Below are positions 23,995 through 37,930 of a stretch of DNA of 64,000 bases, piece after piece. The stretch's first letter is position 1. Each line of letters opens with the position of its first letter. Source of the DNA: Haplomitrium mnioides (Eukaryota; Marchantiophyta; Haplomitriopsida; Calobryales). The translations under genes and the position numbers were made by a program. The stretch lies in assembly GCA_049999725.1 (NCBI GenBank), contig JBNGIS010032634.1, forward strand, positions 28,336 to 92,335, in the 5' to 3' direction. Under the pieces are notes generated by a model. That model saw nothing but the letters and a program-made list of their open reading frames with translations, was not told the DNA's origin and did no database searches.

Positions 23995-26900
23995 AGTAAG
24001 TGGCGAGAAGTATGAATTTCACTATTACGCAATATAGAAGTGTTATTGGAAATGAGTAACTCATCGTAAGTCACAACTATATTTATATACAAGATAGTAG
24101 TGTGTGTTTGTTAAGCAAATAAGTCGTTGGAAGTGAGAGCTGCTTCTGTATACATTATGGAAGTGTATGGTTGGAGGTTAGTAAGTGGGAGAAGTGTAAA
24201 CATTACTCGTATGCAATAAAGAAGTGTGATTGGAAATGAGAAACTCATCGTAAGTCACAACTTTCTTTATATGCAACATAGTAGTGTGTGGTTGTTTAGC
24301 AAATAAGTTGTGGAAAGAGCTACTCTGGAATGCAATATAGAAGTGTATGGTTGGATGCAAGTAAGTGGCGAGAAGTGTGAACTTCACTAGTATGTAATAA
24401 GCAAGTGTGATTGGAAAATGAAAACTCACCATAAGTCATAACTTTCTTTATATACAATATAGTAGTGTGTGTTTGTTAAGCAAACAAGTGATTGGAAGTG
24501 AGAAGTGCTTGCGTATTCCTTGTCGAAGTGTATGGTTGGAGGTAAGTAAGTGGGAGAAGTGTAAACCTCACTCATATGAAATATGAAAGTGTGATTGGAA
24601 ATATGAAACTCAGCGTAGGTCACAACCTTCTTCATATGCAACATAGTAGAGTGTGCTTGTTAATTGAATAAGTGGTTGGAAGTGACAGCTACTCCCGTGT
24701 GCAATATGCTGCTGTAGGGTTGAAAGCAAGTTAATGACAAGGAGTGTGAACTTCACAGGTATGCAATATAGAAGTGTTTTTGGGAATAAGAGACTCGACG
24801 TAAGTCATAATGTTTTCTATATGGAACATGGTAGTATGTGCTTGTTCAGCAAGTAAGTGGTTGGAAGTGAGAGCTACTCCCGCATGCAATATGGAAGTGC
24901 ATGGTTGGAAGTAAGTAGTGGCGAGAAGTGTGAACTTTACTAGTATGCAGTATAGAAGTGTGATTGGAAATGAGAAACTCATCGTAAGTCACAACTTTCT
25001 TTATATGCAACATAGTAGTGTGTGCTTGTATAGCAAACAAGTTGTTGAAAGAGCTGCTCCCGAATGCAACATGGAAGTGTATGGTTGGATGTGAGTAAGT
25101 GGCGAGAAGTGTGAGCTTCACTAGTATGCAACAAAGAGGTGTGATTGGAAAAATGTAACTCATTGCAACTCACAACTTTCTTTATATGCAACATAGTAGT
25201 ATGTGCTTAATCAGCAAAAAAGTTGTTGGAAGTGAGAACTGCTCCCGTATGCAATATGGAAGTGTATGGTTGTAAGTAAGTAAGTGGCAAGAAGTGTGAA
25301 CTTTACTAGTATGGAGTATAGAAGTGTGATTGGAAATGAGAAACTCATCGTAAAACACAACTTTTTTTATATGCAACATAGTAGTGTATGGTTGTTCAGC
25401 AAATAAGTTGTTAAAACAACTATTCCCAAATGCAATATAGAAGTGTATGGCTAGATGTAAGTAAGTGGCAAGAAGTGTGAACTTCACTAGCATGTAATAA
25501 AGAAGTGTGATTGGAAAAAAAAACTCATCGTAAGTCAGAACTTTCTTAGTATGCAACATAGTATTGTGTGTTTGTTGAGCAAACAAGTGGTTGGAAGTGA
25601 GAGCTGCTCGCGTATGCAATATCGAAGTGCATGGTTGGAGGTAAGTAAGTATGGGAAGTGTAAACCTTACTCATATGCCATTTTGAAGTGTGATTGGAAA
25701 CACAAAACTCATCAGAGGTCACAACTTTCTTTATATGCAACATAGTAGTGTGTGTTTGTTAAGAAAATAAGTTGTTGGAAGTCAGAGCTGCTCGCATATG
25801 CAATATTGAAGTATATGTTTGGAGGTAAGTAAGTGGCACAAGTGTAAACTTTACTCGAATGCAATAGAGAAGTGTGATTAAAAATGAGAAACTCATTGTA
25901 ATACACAACTTCTTTTATATGCAACATAATAGTGTGTGATTGTTAAGCAAATAAGTGGTTGGAAGTGAGAGCTCCTTGCGTATGCAAAATGGAAGTGTAT
26001 GGTTTAAGGTAAGTAAGTGGAGAAGTGTAAACTTTACTCGTAAGCAATATTGAAGTGTGATTGGAAATGAGAAACTCATCGCAATACACAACTTCCTTTA
26101 CATGCAACATACTAGTGTGTGCTTGTTAACCAAATAAGTGGTTGGAAGTGAGAGGTGCTTGTGTATGCAATATGAAAGTGTATCGTTGGAAGCAAGTAAG
26201 TAGCAAGAAGTGTAAACTTCACTAGTATGCAACATAGAAGTGTGATTGGGAATGAGAAACTCATCGTAAGTCACAACTTTCTTTATATACAACATAGTAG
26301 TGTGTGCTTGTTAATCAAATAAGTGATTGGAAGTCAGAGCTACTTGCGTATGCAATATAGAAGTGTATGGTTGGAGGCAAGTAAGTGGCAAGAAGTATGA
26401 ATTTTACTTGCATGCAATATAGAAACGTGATTGGAAATGAGAAACTCATTGTAAGTCACAACTTTGTTTATATGCAACATAGTAGTATGTGCTTGTTCAG
26501 CAAATAAGTGGTCGGAAGTGAGAGCTACTCCCGTATCCAATATGGAAGTGTATGGTTGGAAGTAAGTCGCAAGAAGTGTGAAGTTTACTAGTATGCAGTA
26601 TAGAAGTGTGATTGGAAATAGGAAACTCATTGTAAGTCACAACTTTCTTTATATGCAACATAGTAGTGTGTGCTTGTTCAGCAAATAAACTGTTGAAAGA
26701 GCTGCTCCCGAATGCAACATGAAAGTGTATGGTTGGAAGTAAGTAAGTGGCGAGAAGTGTGAATTTCACTAGTATGCAATAAAGAAGTGTGATTGGAAAT
26801 GAGTAACTTATCGTAAGTCACATTTATATTTATATGCAAGATAGTAAGGTGTGTTTGTCAAGCAAATAACTGGTTTGAAAAGAGAGTTGCTTGCGCATGC

Positions 26901-29900
26901 AATGTTGAAGTGTATGGTTGGAGGTAAGTAAGTAGGAGAAGTGTGAACTTTACAGGTATGCAATACAGAAATATGATTGAAAGAGAGAAACTCATCGTAG
27001 GTCACAATTTTCTTTACATGCAAAATAGTAGTCTGCGCTTGTCTAGCTAAAACGTTGTTGAAGGGGCTGCTCTTGAATGCAATTTGGAAGTGCATGGTTC
27101 GAAGTAAGTAAGTTGGGAGAAGTGTGAACTTCAATAGCATGCAAAATAGAAGTGTGATTGGAAATGAGAAACTCATCGTAAGTCACAACTTTCTTTATAT
27201 GCAACATAGTAGTGTGTGGTTGTTTAGCAAAAAAGTTGTGGAAAGAGCTACTCCCGAATGCAATATAGAAGTGTATGGTTGGATGTAAGTAAGTAGCGAA
27301 AAGTGTGAACTTCACTAGTATGTAATAAAGAAGTGTGATTGGAAAAAGAAACTCATCACAAATCACAACTTTCTTTATATTCAACATAGTAGTGTGTGTT
27401 TGTTAAGCAAACAAGTGGTTGGAAGTGCGAGTTGCTCGCGTATGCAATATAAAAGTGTATGGTTGTAGGCAAGTAAGTGGGAGAAGTGTAAACCTTACTC
27501 GTATGCAATATAGAAGTGTGATTGGAAATAAGAAACTCATTGTAGGTCACAACTTTATTTATATGCAACTTAGTAGTTTGTGCCTTTTAGACAAATAACT
27601 GGTTGGAAGTGAGAGCTGCTCCCGTATGCAATATGGTACTATATGGTTGGAAGCAAGTTAGTGGCCAGGAGTGTGAACTTCACAAGTATGAAATGTAGAA
27701 GTGTAATTGGAAATAGAAAGCTCGTCGTAAGTCATAATGCTTTTTATATGGAACATAGTAGTGTGTGCTTGTTCAGCAAATAAGTGGTTGGAAGTGAGAG
27801 CTGCTCCCATATGCAATATGGAAGTGTATGGTTGGAAGTAAGTAAGTGGCGAGAACTGTGAACTTTACTAGTGTGCAGTATAGAAGTGTGATTGGAAATG
27901 AGAAACTCATCGTAAGTCACAACTTTCTTTATACCCAACATAGTAATGTGTGCTTGTTTACCAAAAACTTGTTGAAAGAGCTACTCCCGAATGCAACATG
28001 GAAGTGTATGGTTGGAAGTACATAAGTGGCAAGAAGTGTGAATTTCACTAGTATGCAATAAAGAAGTGTGATTGGAAATGAGAAACTCATCGTAAGTCAC
28101 AACTTCTTTTATATGCAACATACTAGTGTGTGCTTGTTAAGCAAATTAGTTGTTAGAAGTGAGAGCTACTCTAGTATGCAACATTAAGTGGATGGTTCAA
28201 AGTAAGTAAATGGTAAGAAGAGTGAACTTAAAAAGTATGTGATATAGAAGTGTGATTGGAAATGAGAAAGTCATCGTAAGTCACAATCTTTTTATATGCA
28301 ACATAGTACTGTGTGTGTTTGTAAAGCAAAGAGTGGTTGGAAGTGAGAGCTACTCCTGTATGCAACATGGAAGTATATGGTTGTTAGTAAGTAAGTTCTA
28401 AGAAGTAAGAACTTCACTAGTATGCAATATAGAAGTGTGATTGGAAATGAGAAACTCATCGTAAGTCACAACTTTCTTTATATGCAACATAGTAGTGTGT
28501 GTTTGTTAAGAAAATAAGTGGTTGGAAGTGAGAGCTGCTGCTGAACACAATATGGAAGTGTATGGTTAGAAGAAAGTAAGTGGTAAGAAGTGTGAACTTA
28601 TATAGTGTGCAATAAAGAACTGTGATTGGAAATAAGAAACTCATCGTAAGTACAAATTTTTTTATATGCAACATAGTAGTGTGTGCTTGTTAAGAAAATT
28701 AGTTGTTGGAAGTAAAAGCTACTCCCGTATGCGATATAAAGTGTATGGTTCAAAGTATGTAAGTGGCAAGAAGTGTGAACTTTATTAGTATGCGATGTAG
28801 AAGTGTGATTGGAAATGAGAAACTCATGGTAAGTCACAATCTTCTTTATATACAACATAGTACTGTGTGTGTTTGTAAAGCAAATAAGTGGTTGGAAGTT
28901 AGAGCTCCTCCCGTATGCAATATATAAGTATATGGTTGTTAGTAAGTAAGTTGTCAGAAGTGAGAACTTCACTAGTGTGCAATATAGAAGTGTGATATGA
29001 AATGAGAAACTCATTGTAAGTCACAACTTTCTTTATATGCAACATAGTAGTGTGTGTTTGTTAAGCAAATAAGTGGTTGGAAGTGAGAGCTGCTCCAGTA
29101 CACAATATGGAAGTGTTTGGTTGGAAGAAAGTAAGTGGTAAGAAGTGTGAACTTCCATAGTGTGCAACAAAGAAGTGTGATTAGAAATGAGAAACTCATC
29201 GTAAGTACAATTTTCTTTATATGCAACATAGTAGTGTGTGCATGTTAAGGAAATTAGTTGTTGGAAGTGAGAGCTGCTCTCGGATGCAATATGGAAGTGT
29301 ATGGTTTAAAGTGAGTAAGTGCCAAGAAGTCTAAACTTCACTAGCATGCAACATAGAAGTGTGATTGGAAATGAGAAACTCGTCGCAAGTCACAACTTTC
29401 TTTATATGCAACAAAGTAGTGTGTGTTTGTTATTCAAATGAGTGGTTGGAAGTGAGAGCTGTATGGTTGGAGGCAAGTAAGTAGCGAGAAGTGTGAACTT
29501 TACTTGTATGCAATATAGAAGTGATATGGGAAAGAAGAAACTCATCGTAAGTCACAACTTTTTTCAAATGCAACATAGTAGTGTGTGCTTGTAAAGCAAA
29601 GAAGTGGTTAGAAGTGAAAGGTGCTCGGGTATGCAATATCAAAGTGTATGGGTGGAGGTAAGTAAGTGGGAGAAGTTTAAACTTTACTCGTATGTAATAT
29701 AGAAGTGTGATTGGAAACAAGAAACTCATCGTAAGTCACAAATTTGGGAACATACAACATAGTAGTGTGTGCTTGTTTAGCAAATAAGTGGTTGAAAGAG
29801 CTGCTCTCGAATGCAATATGAAAGTGTATGGTTGGAAGAAAGTAAGTGGTGAGAAGTGTGAACTTTACTAGTATGCAATAAAGAAGTATGATTGGAAAAA

Positions 29901-32900
29901 AGAAACTCAACGTAAGTCACAACTTTTTTTATATACAACATAGTAGTTTGTGTCTGTTAAGCAAACAAGTGGTTTGAAGTGAGAGCTGCTCCCGTATGCA
30001 ATGTTTAGTGTATGGTTTAAAGTAAGTAAGTGGCAAGAAGTGTGAACTTCAGTAGTATGCGATATAAAAGTGTGATTGGAAATGAGAAACTCATCGTAAG
30101 TCACAATCTTCATTATATGCAACATAGTAATCTGTGTGTTTGTAAAGCAAATAATTGGTTGGAAGTGAGAGCTGCTCTCATATGCAATATGGAAGTATAT
30201 GGTTGTTTGTAAGTAAGCTCAAAGAAGTCAGAACTTCACTAGTATGCAATATAGAAGTGTGATTGGAAATGAGAAACTCATCGTAAGTCATAAATTTCTT
30301 TATATGCAACATAGTAGTGTGAGTTTGTTAAGAAAATAAGTGGTTGGAAGTGACAACTGCTCCAGTACAAAATATAGAAGTGTGTGATTGGAAGAAAGTA
30401 AGTGGTCGGAAGTGTGAACTTCCATAGTGTGGAATAAAGAAGTGTGATTGAAAATGAGAAACGCATCGTAAGTACAATGTTCTTTACATGCAACATAGTA
30501 GTGTGTGCTTGTTTAGCAAATTAGTTGTTGGAAGTGAGAGCTGCTCCGGTATGCAATATTAAGTGTATGGTTCAAAGTAAGTAAGTGGTAAAAAGTGTGA
30601 TTGGAAATGAGAAACTCATCTTAAGTACAATTTTCTTTTATGTGCAACATAGTAGTGTGTGTTTGTTAAGCAAATTAGTTGTTGGAAGTGAGAGCTGCTC
30701 CCGTATGCAATATAAAGTATATGGTTCAAAGTAAGTAGGTGGTTAGAAGTGTGAACTTCACTAGTGTGCGATATAGAAGTGCGATTGGAAATAAGAAACT
30801 CATAATAGATCACAATATTTTTTATATGCAACATAGTACTATGTGTGTTTGTAAAGCAAATAAGTGCTTGGAAGTGAGAGCTGCTCTAGTACACAATATG
30901 AAAGTGTATTGTTGGAAGAAAGTAAGTGGTAAGAAATGTGAACTTCCATATTGTGCAAAATAGAAGTGTGATTGGACATGACAAATTGATCAGAAGTACA
31001 ATTTTATTTCTGTGCAACATGGTATTGTGTGTTTGTTAAGCAAATGAGTGGTTGGAAGTGAGAGCAACTTCTGTATGCAATATAGAAGACGATGGTTGGA
31101 GGCAAGTAAGTGGCGAGAAGTGTGAACTTTACTTGTATGCAATATAAAAGTGTCATGGGAAATGAGAAACTCATCGTAAGTCACAACTTTCTTTATATGC
31201 AGCATAGTAGTGTGTGCTTGTGAAGCAAATATGTGGTTGAGATGCTCGCGTATGCAATATCGAAGTGTATGGGTGGAGGTAAGTAAGTGGGAGAAGTTTA
31301 AACTTTACTCGTATGCAACATAGAAGTGTGATTGGAAATGAGAAACTCATCGTAAGTCACAACTTTCTTTGCATGCAACATAGTAGTGTGTGCTTGTATA
31401 GCAAATAAGTTGTTGAAAGAGATGCTCTGGAATGCAATATGGAAGTGTATGGTTGAAAGAGAGTAAGTGACTAGAAGTGTGAAATTCACTAGTATCGAAT
31501 AAAGCAGTGTGATTAGAAATGAGAAACTCATTGTAAGTCACAACTTTCTTTATATGCAACATAGTAGTGTTTGTTTGTCAAGCAAACAAGTGGTTGGAAG
31601 TGAGAACTGGTCCCGTATGCAATATTAAGTGTATGGTTCAAAGTGAGTAAGTGGAAAGAAGTGTGAACTTCACTAGTATGCCACATAAAAGTGTGATTGG
31701 AAATGAGAAACTCATCGTAAGTCACAATCTTCTTTTTATGCAACATAGTATTGTGTGTGTTAGTAAAGCAAAATAAGTAGTTGGAAGTGAGAGGTGCTTC
31801 TGTATGCAATATGAGAGTACATGGTTGTTAGAAAGTAGGTTCCAAGAAGTGAGAACTTCACTAGTATGCAATATAGAAGTGTGATTAGAAATAGAAAACT
31901 CATCGTAACTCACAACTTTCTTTATATGCAACATAGTAGTGTGTGTTTGTTAAGCAAACAAGTGGTTCGAAGTGAGAGCTCCTCCTGTACACAATATGGA
32001 AGTGTATTGTTGGAAGAAAGAAAGTGGTAAAAGTATGAACTTCCATAGTGTGCAATAAATAAGTGTGATTGGAAATGAGAAACTCATCGTAAGTACAATT
32101 TTCTTTATATGCAACATAGCAGTGTGTGCTTATTAAGCAAATTAATTGTTGGAAGTGAGAGCTGCTCTTGGATGTAATATAGAAGTGTATGGTTGAAAGT
32201 GAGTAACTGGCAAGAAGTATGAACTTCACTAGCATGCAACATAGAAGTGTGATTGGAAATGAGAAACTCATTGTAAATCACAACTTTCTTTATATGCAAC
32301 ATAATAGTGTGTGCTTGCTAAGCAAATAAGTGGTTAAAAGTGAGAGCTGCTCGCGTATGCAATATTGACGTGTATGGGTGGAGGTAAGTAAGTGGGAGAA
32401 GTCTAAACTTTACTTGCATGTAATATAGAAGTGTGATTGGAAATGAGAAACTTATCGTAAGTCACAACTTTCTTTGCATACAACATAGTAGTGTGTGCTT
32501 GTTTAGCAAATAAGTTGTTGAAAGAGCTGCTCTTGAATGCAATATGGAAGTGCATGGTTGGAAGAAAGTAAGTGGCAAGAAGCGTGAACTTCACTAGTAT
32601 GCAATGAAGAAGTGTGATTAGAAATGAAAAACTCATTTTAAGTCACAACTTACTTTATATGCAACATAGTAGTGTGTGTTTGTTAAGCAAACAAGTGGTT
32701 GGAAGTGAGAGCTGCTCCGGTATGCAATATTAAGTGTATGGTTCAAAGTAAGTAAGTGAGGAGAAGTGTGAGCTTCACTAGTACACGATATAGAAGTGTG
32801 ATTGGAAATGAGAAACTCATCGTTAGTGACAATCTTGTTTATATGCAACAGAGTACTATGTGTTTTTGTAAAGCAAATAAGTGGTTGGATGTGAGAGCTG

Positions 32901-35900
32901 CTCTGGTATGCAATATAAAGGTATGTGGTTGTTAGTAAGTAAGTTCTAAGAAGTGAGAACTTTATTAGTCTCCAATAAAGAAGTGTGATTGGAAATGAGA
33001 AACTAATCGTAACTCAGAACTTTCTTTATATGCAACATAGTAGTATGTGTTTGTTAAACAAATAAGTGGTTGGAAGTGAGAGCTGCTCCTGTACACAATA
33101 TCGAAGTGTTTGATTGAAAGAAAGTAAGTGCTAAGAAGTGTGAACTTCCACAGTGTGCAATAAAGAAGTGTGACTGGAAATGAGAAACTCATCGTAAGTA
33201 CAATTTTCTTTATATGCAACATAGTAGTGTGTGCTTGTCAAGCAAATTAGTTGTTGGAAGTGAGAGCTGCTCTCGGATGCAATATGGAAGTGTATGGTTG
33301 GAAGTGAGTAAGTGACAAGAAGTCTGAACTTCACTAGCATGCAACATAGAAGTGTGATTGGAAATGAGAAACTCAGCATAAGTCACAACTTTGTTTATAT
33401 GCAACATAGTAGTGTGTGCTTGTTTAGCAAATAAGTTGTTGAAAGAGCTGCTCCTGAATGCATAATGGAAGTGTATGGTTGGAAGTAAGTTAGTGGCAAG
33501 AAGTGTGAACTTCACAAGTATGCTATAAAGAAATGTTATTGGAAAAAAATAAAGTGATTGTAAGTCACAAATTTCTGTACATGGAACATGGTAGTGTGTG
33601 TTTGTTAAGCAAACAAGTGGTTGGATGTGAGAGTTGCTCCCGTATGCAATATGGAAGTGTATGGTTGGAAGTAAACAAGTGGCGAGAAGTGTGAACTTTA
33701 CTAATATGCAATATAAAAGTGTGCTTGGAAATGAGAAACTCATCGTAAGCCACAACTTTCTTTACATGCAAGATGGTAGTGTGTGCTTGTTAAGCAAATA
33801 GGTGGTTGGAAGTGAGAGCTGCTCCCGCATGCAATGTGGAAGTGTATGGTTGGAAGTAAATAAGTGGTAAGAAGTGTGAACTTCACCAATATGCAGTAGA
33901 GAAGTGTGATTGGAAATGTAAAACTCATCGTAAGTCACAACTTTCTTTGTATGTAGCATGAGAGTGAGTGCTTGTTAAGCAAAAAAGTGGTTAGAAGCGA
34001 GAGCTACTCACGTATGCAATTTGGAAGTGTGTGGTTGGAGGTTTGTAAGTGGGAGAAGTGTAAACTTAACTCGTATGCAATAAAAAAGTGTGATTGAAAA
34101 TTAGAAACTCATCGTATGTCACAACTTTCTTTATATGCAACATAGTATTGTGTGTCTGTTAAGCAAATAAGTGGTTGGGAGTGAGAGCTGCTCACGTATG
34201 CAATATGGAAGTGTATGGTTGGAAGTAAGTATGTGGTAAAAGTGTGAACTTCACAAGTATGCAATATAGAAGTGTGATTGGAAATGAGAATCTCATTGCA
34301 TGTCATAACTTTTTTTATATGCAACATATTAGTGTTTGCTTGTTCAACAAATAGGTGGTTGGAAGGGTTGCTCACGTATGCAATATGGAAGTGTATGGTT
34401 GAAGAGTAGTAAGTGGTAAGAAGCATGAACTTCAATAGTATGCAAAGAAAAAAGTGTAAGTAGAAATGAGAAACTCATCGTAAGTCACAACTTTCTATAT
34501 ATACAACATAGTAGTGTGTGTTTGTTAAGGAAATGAATGGTTGGAAGTGAGAGTTGCTCGTGAATGTAGTATGGAAGTATATGGTTGGAAGTAAGTGGGT
34601 GGTAAGAAGTGTGAACTTCACTAGAATGCAACATAGAAGTGTGATTGGAAATGAGAAACTTATTGTAAGAAACAACCTTCTTTGTATGCAACATTGTAGT
34701 GTGTGTTTGTTAAGCAAATAACTCGTTGGAAGTGCGAGCTGCTCGCATATGCAATTTGGAAGTGTATGGTTGGAGATAAGTAAGTCAGGGAAGTGTAAAC
34801 TTTACTTGTATACAATATAAAAGTGTGATTGGAAATGAGAAACTCATCATAAGTCACAACTTTCTTTATATGCAACATAGTAGCGTGTTTTTGTAAAAGA
34901 AATACGTGGTTGGAAGTGAGAGCTGCTTGTGTATGCAATATGGAAGTGTATGTTTGGAGGTAAGTAAGTGGGAGAAGTGTAAACTTTACTTGTATGCAAT
35001 ATAGAAGTGTGGTTGGAAATGCAAAACTCATTATCACTCACAACTTTTTTGCATACAACATAGTAGTGTGTGCCTATTTAGCAAAAAAGTGGTTGGAAGT
35101 GATAGCTACTCCCGTATGCAATATGGAAGTGTATAGCTGGAGGCAAGTAAGTGAGAGAAGTGTAAACTTTACTCGTATGCAATATAGTAGTGTGATTGGA
35201 ATAAAGAAACTTATCAAAATTCACAAAGTTCTTTATATGCAACATAGTAGTGTGTGTTTGTTGAGGAAGGTTTTGGTTTGAAGTAATAAAATGACAAGAA
35301 GTGTGAACTTCACTAGTATGCAAAAAAAAAAATGTGATTAGAAATCAGAAACTCATCGTTGGTCACAATTTTGTTTACATGCAACATAGTAGTGTGTGCC
35401 TGTTTAGCAAATAGGTGGTTGGAAGTGAGAGCTGCTCCCGTATGCAATTTGGAAGTGTATGGTTGGAAGTAAGTAAGTGGCGAGAAGTGTGAACTTTACT
35501 CGTATGAAGTATAGAAGTGTGATTGGAAGTGAGAAACTCATCGTAAGTCACAACTTTCTTTATATGCAACATAGTACTGTGTGCTCTTTCAGTAAGCAAG
35601 TTGTTGAAAAAGCTGCTACCAAATGAAATATGGAAGTGTTTGGTTCGAAGTAATTAAGTGGTGAGTAGTGTAAACTTCAGTAGTATGCAATAAAGAAATG
35701 TGATTTGAAAACGGAAACTCATCGTATGTCACAACTTTCTTTATATACAACATAGTAATGTGTGTTTGTTAAGCAAACAATTGGTTGGAAGTGAGAGCTA
35801 CTCCCGTGTGCAATATGGAAGTTTATGGTTGAAAGTAAGTAGGTGGCTAGAATTGTGAACTTGGGTAGCATGCAATATAGAAAAATGATTGGAAATGAGA

Positions 35901-36089
35901 AACTTGTTGTAAGTGACAAATTTATGTTTATGCAACATAGTAGTGTGTGTTTGGGAAGCAGAAAAGTGGTTGGAAGTGAGAGCTACTCCTGTATGCAATG
36001 AGGAAGTGTATGGTTTGAAGCAAGTCAATAGTAAAAAGTGTGAATTTCACTAGTATGCAACAAAAAACGTGTGATTGGAAATGAGAAAC

Positions 36090-37930
36090 TCAACGCAAGT
36101 CACAACTTTCTTTATATGCAACATAATAGCATGTGTTTGTTATGCAAATAAGTGGTTGGAAGTGAGAGCTCCTCCAGTATGCATTCTGGAGATGTATGGT
36201 TGGAAGAAAGTAAGTAGTAAGAATTGTGAACTTCACTACTATGCAATGTAGAAGTGTCATTGGAAATGAGAAACTCATCATCATTCACAACTTTCTTTAT
36301 ATGCAACATAGTAGTGTGTTTGTTAAACAAACAAGTGGTTGGGAGTGAGAGCTGCTCCCAAATGCAATATGGAAGTGCATGGTTGAAAGCAAGTAAGTGG
36401 TAAGAAGTGTGAACTTGACTAGTATGCGATATAGAAGTGTGATTGGAAATGACAAACTCATCATAAGTCATTACCTACTTTATATGCAAGATAGTAGTGT
36501 GTGCTTGTTAAGCAAATAAGTCACTAGAAGCAAGACTTGCTCGCGTATGCAATATGGAAGTCTATGGTTGGAGATAAGTAAGTAAAAAAAGTGCAAACTT
36601 TACTCGTATGCAATATAGAAGTGTGATTGGAAATCGGAAACTCATCGTAAGTCACAACTTTCCTTACATGCAACAGAGTAGTGTGTGCTTGTTGAGCAAA
36701 TAAGTTGTTGGAAGTGAGAGCTCCTCCCGTATGCAATATGGAAGTGTATGGTTGGAAGTAAGTAAGTGGCAAGAAGTGTGAACTTCACTAGTATGCAATA
36801 TAGAAGTGTGATTGGAAATGAGAAACTCATCATAAGTCACAGCTTTCTTTATATGCAACAAAGTAGTGTGTGTTTGTTAAGCAAATGAGTGGTTGGAAGT
36901 GAGAGCTACTCGCGTATGCAATGTGGAAGTTTATGGTTTGAAGCAAGTAAATGGCAAGAAGTGTGAACTTCACTAGTATGCAATAAAGAAGTGTGATTGG
37001 AAATGAGAAACTCATCGTAAGTGACAACTTTCTTTATATGCACCATAATAGTGTGTGTTTGTTAAGCAAATAAGTGGTTGGAAGTGGGAGCTTCTCTCGT
37101 ATGCATTATGGAGATGTATGGTTGGAAGTAAGTAAGTGGTAAGAAGTGTGAACTTCACTAGTATGTGATATAGAAGTGTCGATGGAAATGAAAAACTCAT
37201 CGTCAGTCACAACTTTCTTTATATGCAACATAGTAGTGTGTTTGTTAAGCAAACAAGTGGTTGGAAGTGAGAGCTGCTCATGAATGCAATATGGAAGTGT
37301 ATGGTTGAAAGCAAGTAAGTGGTAAGAAGTGTGAACTTGACTAGTATGCGATAAAGAAGTGTGATTGGAAATGAGAAACTCATCGTAAGTCACAACTTTC
37401 TTATGTCCAAGATAGTAGTGTGTGCTTGTTAAGCAAATAAGTCGTTGGAAGCAAGACCTGCTCGCGTATGCAATATGGAAGTTCATGGTTAGAGGTAAGT
37501 AAGTAAAAAAAGTGCAAAATTTACTCGTATGCAATATAGAAGTGTGATTGGAAATTAGAAACTCATCGTTAGTCACAACTTTCTTTACATGCAACATAGT
37601 AGTGTGTGCTTGTTGAGCAAACAAGTGGTTGGAAGTGAGAGCTCCTCTCGTATGCAATATGGAAGTGTATCGTTGGAAGTAATTAAGTGGCAAGAAGTGT
37701 GAACTTCACTAGAATGCAATATAGAAGTGTGATTGGAAATGAGATCCTCATCGTCAATCACAACTTTTTTTTTTCTAAGATACTATGTGCTTGTTAAGCA
37801 AATAAGTGATTGGAAGTGAGAGCTGCTTTTGTATGCAATATCAAAGTGTATGTTTGGAGGTAAGTAAGTGGAAAAAGTGTAAACTTTACTCGTATGCAAC
37901 ATAGAAGTGTGATTGGAAATGCAAAAGTCA
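36090..37930. repeat. Five-unit (about 922 bp) duplicated block in satellite array 2
   Basis: The block starting near 36112 recurs near 37035. Shared private features include a short A reading CATAGTAGTGTGTTTGTTAA (36306 and 37228), a B with GTGTGAACTTGACTAG, an A with GCAAGAC, and a B with AAGTAAAAAAAGTGCAAA. The offset of 922 bp equals five units of about 184 bp, so the array locally has higher-order structure. Confidence 0.8.

Noticed and set aside
37106-37693. Long open stretches on the minus strand of the satellite (up to about 195 codons; also 33210-33755, 3701-4243, 46890-47420), repeating patterns such as SNHTSILHTSEV
   Set aside because: They arise because a unit near 186 bp is a multiple of three and its minus strand has few stops in two frames. 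Open length tracks the unit, frames end wherever unit length changes, and both overlapping frames are equally open, so coding is unlikely without transcript evidence.
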